Source of the DNA: Gp7-AA10 sp035636095 | GTDB taxonomy: Bacteria > Acidobacteriota > Thermoanaerobaculia > Gp7-AA8 | Length of the DNA stretch: 8,799 nt | NCBI GenBank assembly: GCA_035636095.1 | Contig: DASPZU010000110.1 | Coordinates: 1 to 8,799, forward strand | Direction: 5' to 3' | In this document: positions 6,905-8,799 of the stretch, piece after piece | How the letters are laid out: each line of letters starts with the position of its first letter | Numbering within the stretch: the stretch's first letter is position 1 | The notes under the pieces: model-generated | Told to the model about the DNA's origin: nothing | Database searches by the model: none | What the model saw: the letters and a program-made list of their open reading frames with translations, nothing else | Made by a program: the position numbers and the translations under genes

Positions 6905-8542
6905 ATGACGATTCGCTGGGCGTATTGGAAGCGGGTGCTGGCCGGCGCGATCTTCGGCCTGTACATCGCGCACCTGCTGTACTTCCTCAATCCGCAGGTG
7001 GACATCACGCCGGGCCGGCTGGCGATCGTGACCATCGTCTATGGCTTGATCTGCGGCCTTCTGTTCGGTACGGCGTTGTGGGTCTTGCGCATTCTTCGCG
7101 TGAAGCTCTTCGGCAAGCCGGAGAACGGCGCGTATCGCGCGCACGGATTCGGATATGTCGTGCTGGCAGCCTTCATCGCGGCCGCGCTCTACTGGATGCA
7201 CCTCTACGTTTTTCGAATTGGGTACCTCCCTATCGGCGCAGTGCGCGTTTTGTCGAAAGCGACGAATCTGATCACGGCGACCGCGTTCGCGCTGTTGCTG
7301 CTGTGGGTGGTCGAGCGCAACGCCGATCGCCGCCGCTCGCGCGTCATCTTTCTGGTCGGCGTGGTGTTGATCGCGATCTCGTCGTTCTTTCTCTATCAGC
7401 GCCGCGACAGCTACCGCACCGAGAAGCAGAGTGTGGTGGTCGCCGATGTCGGAACGGTGGCCGGGCAGCGGCCCATCATCGTGGTTGCCATCCGCAATCT
7501 TCCCTACGACTGGATTCTCACGTTGAGCGGCGAGGGCAGCCTGCCATTTTTCGACCAGGCGCGCAGCCGCGGTTACTTCACGCGGCTCGAGCCGTTTCCT
7601 GCCACCGATCAGCAGGCGCTGTGGGCCTCGATCGCGACCGGGAAACTCCCGTTTCGGCACGGAGTGACCGGGCGGTTCGCCTATCGGACATCGCTCAACA
7701 GCCGCGATCCCGCGGAGCGATTTCTCATTCTTCCGAGCGGAGTCGGATTTCGGATCTGGGGGCTGATCCCTCCGGTGGACCGCATCGCTCCGCAATTGCC
7801 TTCCGGCGACGTGCTTCCTTTCTGGACCCTCTTCGAGAGGGTCGGCCTTCACGCCACCGTCATCGACTGGCCCTCGGCCGGCAAGCAACAGCGTCCGCTG
7901 CCCATGGTGGCGCCGCGAGCCCTGCAGCGATTCAACGGCGCCGGCCGGGCGCGCGATCGGATCGTGAGGGGACTGACCGCCGATCTGTCGACCGCCGTGG
8001 CGATTCGAGCGGCGGCTTCGAATCGAGATCTGACACTGGTGGTCGGCGCGCTGAATGGATTCGAAGAAGCGCAGCGCGCCATTCACATCTTCACAAACGA
8101 TCTCCCGCCTCGGTCGACCATGAAAGGCGAAGTTCTTCGCGCCTACACCGAACAGATCGATGCCACGCTCGCCTCGATTGCGCGACAATTTCCGGATCAC
8201 CTCATGGTCGTTGTCGCGCCGTCGGGACCGGTCGCTCCCGCGCTGGCCACCACGCCCTACGCCATGCTGCGCGACTGGATTTCGAATGAAGATCCCGGCG
8301 CCGACGACGGATTCGTTCTGATCAGCGGCTCGGGCATCGCCCATCCGCAGAAACCATCGCCGGCCGCGCCGGAGGACGTCGTTCCGACCTTGCTCTATGC
8401 CGCCGGACTTCCGATCGGACGTGACATGGACGGGCGCGTATTGACGGATGCATTCACGGACGAGCTTTTGCGCCGCAACGCGCTGTCGCTCGTGCAAACC
8501 TATGAGGCCAAACAGCTGGTGGTGCGTCGTGGCGGTGCGTGA
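6905..8542 (+). CDS. Five-TM membrane protein with degenerate alkaline-phosphatase/phosphodiesterase-superfamily domain
   Basis: This 545-aa protein has five predicted membrane segments (about 11-29, 39-61, 81-102, 122-137, 147-164) and a soluble domain (about 185-515), probably periplasmic. The soluble part follows the type I phosphodiesterase/AlkP pattern: IIVVAIRNLPYDW (191-203) at the first strand, ALWASIATGKLPFRHGVTG (238-256) after the nucleophile, and a very typical end, EDVVPTLLYAAGLP (490-503) and DMDGRVL (507-513). The ligands are largely lost by eye: R197-N198 replace Asp-Gly of strand 1, G385/A389 lie where D-x3-H is expected after DLTLVV, and APSG (438-441) replaces SDHG. T234 could still be the nucleophile position. 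It is thus probably a pseudoenzyme that binds rather than hydrolyses (inference). The start is ATG 6905; the basic N-terminus (RWAYWKR) supports it although the ribosome-binding site is weak. A GTG at 6935, preceded by GGAAG, is an alternative. Residues 515-545 extend past the usual end of the domain. The IS110 element lies immediately downstream. Confidence 0.82.
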   Translation: MTIRWAYWKRVLAGAIFGLYIAHLLYFLNPQVDITPGRLAIVTIVYGLICGLLFGTALWVLRILRVKLFGKPENGAYRAHGFGYVVLAAFIAAALYWMHLYVFRIGYLPIGAVRVLSKATNLITATAFALLLLWVVERNADRRRSRVIFLVGVVLIAISSFFLYQRRDSYRTEKQSVVVADVGTVAGQRPIIVVAIRNLPYDWILTLSGEGSLPFFDQARSRGYFTRLEPFPATDQQALWASIATGKLPFRHGVTGRFAYRTSLNSRDPAERFLILPSGVGFRIWGLIPPVDRIAPQLPSGDVLPFWTLFERVGLHATVIDWPSAGKQQRPLPMVAPRALQRFNGAGRARDRIVRGLTADLSTAVAIRAAASNRDLTLVVGALNGFEEAQRAIHIFTNDLPPRSTMKGEVLRAYTEQIDATLASIARQFPDHLMVVVAPSGPVAPALATTPYAMLRDWISNEDPGADDGFVLISGSGIAHPQKPSPAAPEDVVPTLLYAAGLPIGRDMDGRVLTDAFTDELLRRNALSLVQTYEAKQLVVRRGGA

Positions 8543-8563
8543 ATTCATCGCATCTCCTCAAAT

Positions 8564-8586
8564 GGGGCCGCCGCGGCGGCGGCCCC
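8564..8586. terminator. GC-rich perfect hairpin after the AlkP-like gene (possible terminator or IS end structure)
   Basis: A 9-bp perfect stem (GGGGCCGCC at 8564-8572 with GGCGGCCCC at 8578-8586) encloses a 5-nt loop and starts 22 nt after the stop at 8542. Its position suits a transcription terminator for the plus-strand gene. No T-run follows on either strand, so it is not a classical intrinsic terminator. It could instead belong to the left end of the IS110 element. Confidence 0.4.
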
Positions 8587-8593
8587 GGCAGGT

Positions 8594-8650
8594 CGGCCGT
8601 CAGTTGGCCGTGTTGAGGCGGGACTTGGAAGCCTTCGAGGAGCGAGGCTT
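8594..8650 (+). ncRNA. Candidate structured RNA region (possible IS110 bridge RNA segment)
   Basis: This non-coding DNA between the AlkP-like gene and the IS110 transposase contains two further hairpins. CGGCC (8594-8598) pairs with GGCCG (8606-8610) around a 7-nt loop, and AAGCCT (8629-8634) pairs with AGGCTT (8645-8650) around a 10-nt loop. IS110-group elements encode a bridge RNA upstream of the transposase whose two internal loops recognise target and donor DNA; location and structure here are compatible with that. RNA ends and guide loops cannot be set from one copy, and transcription is not shown. Random GC-rich hairpins are the alternative. Confidence 0.3.
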
Positions 8651-8664
8651 GCGGGGCGAACGCA

Positions 8665-8670
8665 TATTAA
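8665..8670 (+). promoter_or_regulatory. Weak -10-like box upstream of the IS110 transposase
   Basis: TATTAA stands out as an A/T-rich hexamer in a GC-rich region, 64 nt before the transposase ATG. No good -35 box lies about 17 nt upstream (8642-8647). In IS110-family elements a strong promoter can form when the ends join in the circular form, so a lone -10 half near the left end would be meaningful. This is only suggestive. Confidence 0.2.
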
Positions 8671-8674
8671 AAGT

Positions 8675-8729
8675 CCGCTCCTTCCTGCTACCTTGGAATC
8701 GCCAAAGACCAAAGGCACGAAAGGAGCGG
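8675..8729 (+). promoter_or_regulatory. Inverted repeat that pairs with the transposase ribosome-binding site
   Basis: CCGCTCCTT (8675-8683) is perfectly complementary to AAGGAGCGG (8721-8729), and the second arm contains the Shine-Dalgarno AAGGAG (8721-8726), 8 nt before the ATG at 8735. A smaller nested hairpin, TTGG (8693-8696) with CCAA (8702-8705), lies in the 37-nt loop. Folding would hide the ribosome-binding site and lower transposase synthesis, as known for several insertion sequences where read-through mRNA is silenced. It could also be one stem of a bridge RNA. The complementarity is seen directly; the regulatory role is inferred. Confidence 0.5.
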
Positions 8730-8734
8730 CTGCC

Positions 8735-8799
8735 ATGAAAGATCAGGCGATTCAGTATCTCGCTTTCGATGTACACCAGGCAACGATCGTTGCCACTCA
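8735..8799 (+). CDS. IS110-family transposase, N-terminus only
   Basis: Translation from ATG 8735 gives 21 residues before the window ends, including YLAFDVHQATIVA. This matches the start of IS110-family DEDD transposases, in which the first catalytic aspartate sits in a (G/F)-I/L-DVHK/Q-x-T-hydrophobic context; here it is D12. These enzymes use a RuvC-like DEDD domain plus a C-terminal serine to recombine DNA, in the IS110 group guided by a bridge RNA. A strong Shine-Dalgarno, AAAGGAG (8720-8726), precedes the ATG by 8 nt. With only 21 residues visible the subgroup (IS110 or IS1111) cannot be decided, nor whether the gene is intact. Confidence 0.8.
   Translation, partial: MKDQAIQYLAFDVHQATIVAT

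Larger units (their letters stand above)
8543..8799 (+). mobile_element. Left end of an IS110-family insertion sequence (partial)
   Basis: The transposase start at 8735 identifies the element. Its left boundary cannot be placed: IS110-group elements often lack long terminal inverted repeats, and the right end lies outside the window. The AlkP-like gene just upstream appears complete, so insertion was probably downstream of it. The start given here is the outer limit (first base after the preceding stop codon); the true end lies somewhere between 8543 and about 8670. Confidence 0.6.

Noticed and set aside
6881..8548. Long minus-strand open frame opposite the AlkP-like gene
   Set aside because: Its translation is rich in Arg, Gly and His with no hydrophobic pattern or domain, whereas the plus-strand frame has clear TM segments and AlkP-superfamily motifs.
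8448..8738. Small open frames over the gap before the IS110 transposase, on both strands
   Set aside because: The translations are Arg/Pro/Ala-rich without motifs and cross the end of the AlkP-like gene and the inverted repeats; non-coding IS end sequence is a better explanation.

Overview
The window comes from a high-GC bacterium. A sigma-54-dependent regulator, rhomboid-like and AlkP-like membrane proteins, and tightly overlapping genes with frequent GTG starts suggest a Gram-negative-type lineage. My loose guess, from the style of the genes only, is an Acidobacteriota-like soil or sediment organism. No rRNA, tRNA or CRISPR array is visible.

Minus strand, 6884 down to 1: five genes run in one direction, each overlapping the next or separated by 3 nt, so they are probably one operon. 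In transcription order they are: a 973-aa Eco57I-type N6-adenine DNA methyltransferase with a C-terminal target-recognition-like region; a 550-aa SNF2-type helicase/translocase (start re-assigned to 3970, 8-nt overlap); a PilR/NtrC-type sigma-54 response regulator (GTG start, 23-nt overlap); a DUF192 secreted protein (11-nt overlap); and the first 154 residues of a rhomboid-like membrane protein that lacks the GxSG catalytic motif and runs off the left edge. The first two look like a phage-defence or restriction-like module, but neither shows a recognisable nuclease. The last three look like chromosomal signalling and envelope genes.

Plus strand, 6905 to 8542: a five-TM protein with a C-terminal alkaline-phosphatase/phosphodiesterase-superfamily domain. 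By eye, most of its metal-binding positions are lost, so it is probably a pseudoenzyme. Its start codon lies only 20 bp from the divergent start codon of the methyltransferase.

Right edge, 8543 to 8799: a 192-bp non-coding stretch holds four inverted repeats, followed by the first 21 codons of an IS110-family transposase. The stretch probably includes the left end of the IS and may encode its bridge RNA. A 9-bp perfect stem pairs with the transposase ribosome-binding site and could keep its translation low.

The most notable items are the nuclease-less methyltransferase/translocase pair coupled to a response regulator, the two degenerate membrane enzymes, and the structured leader of the IS110 element.
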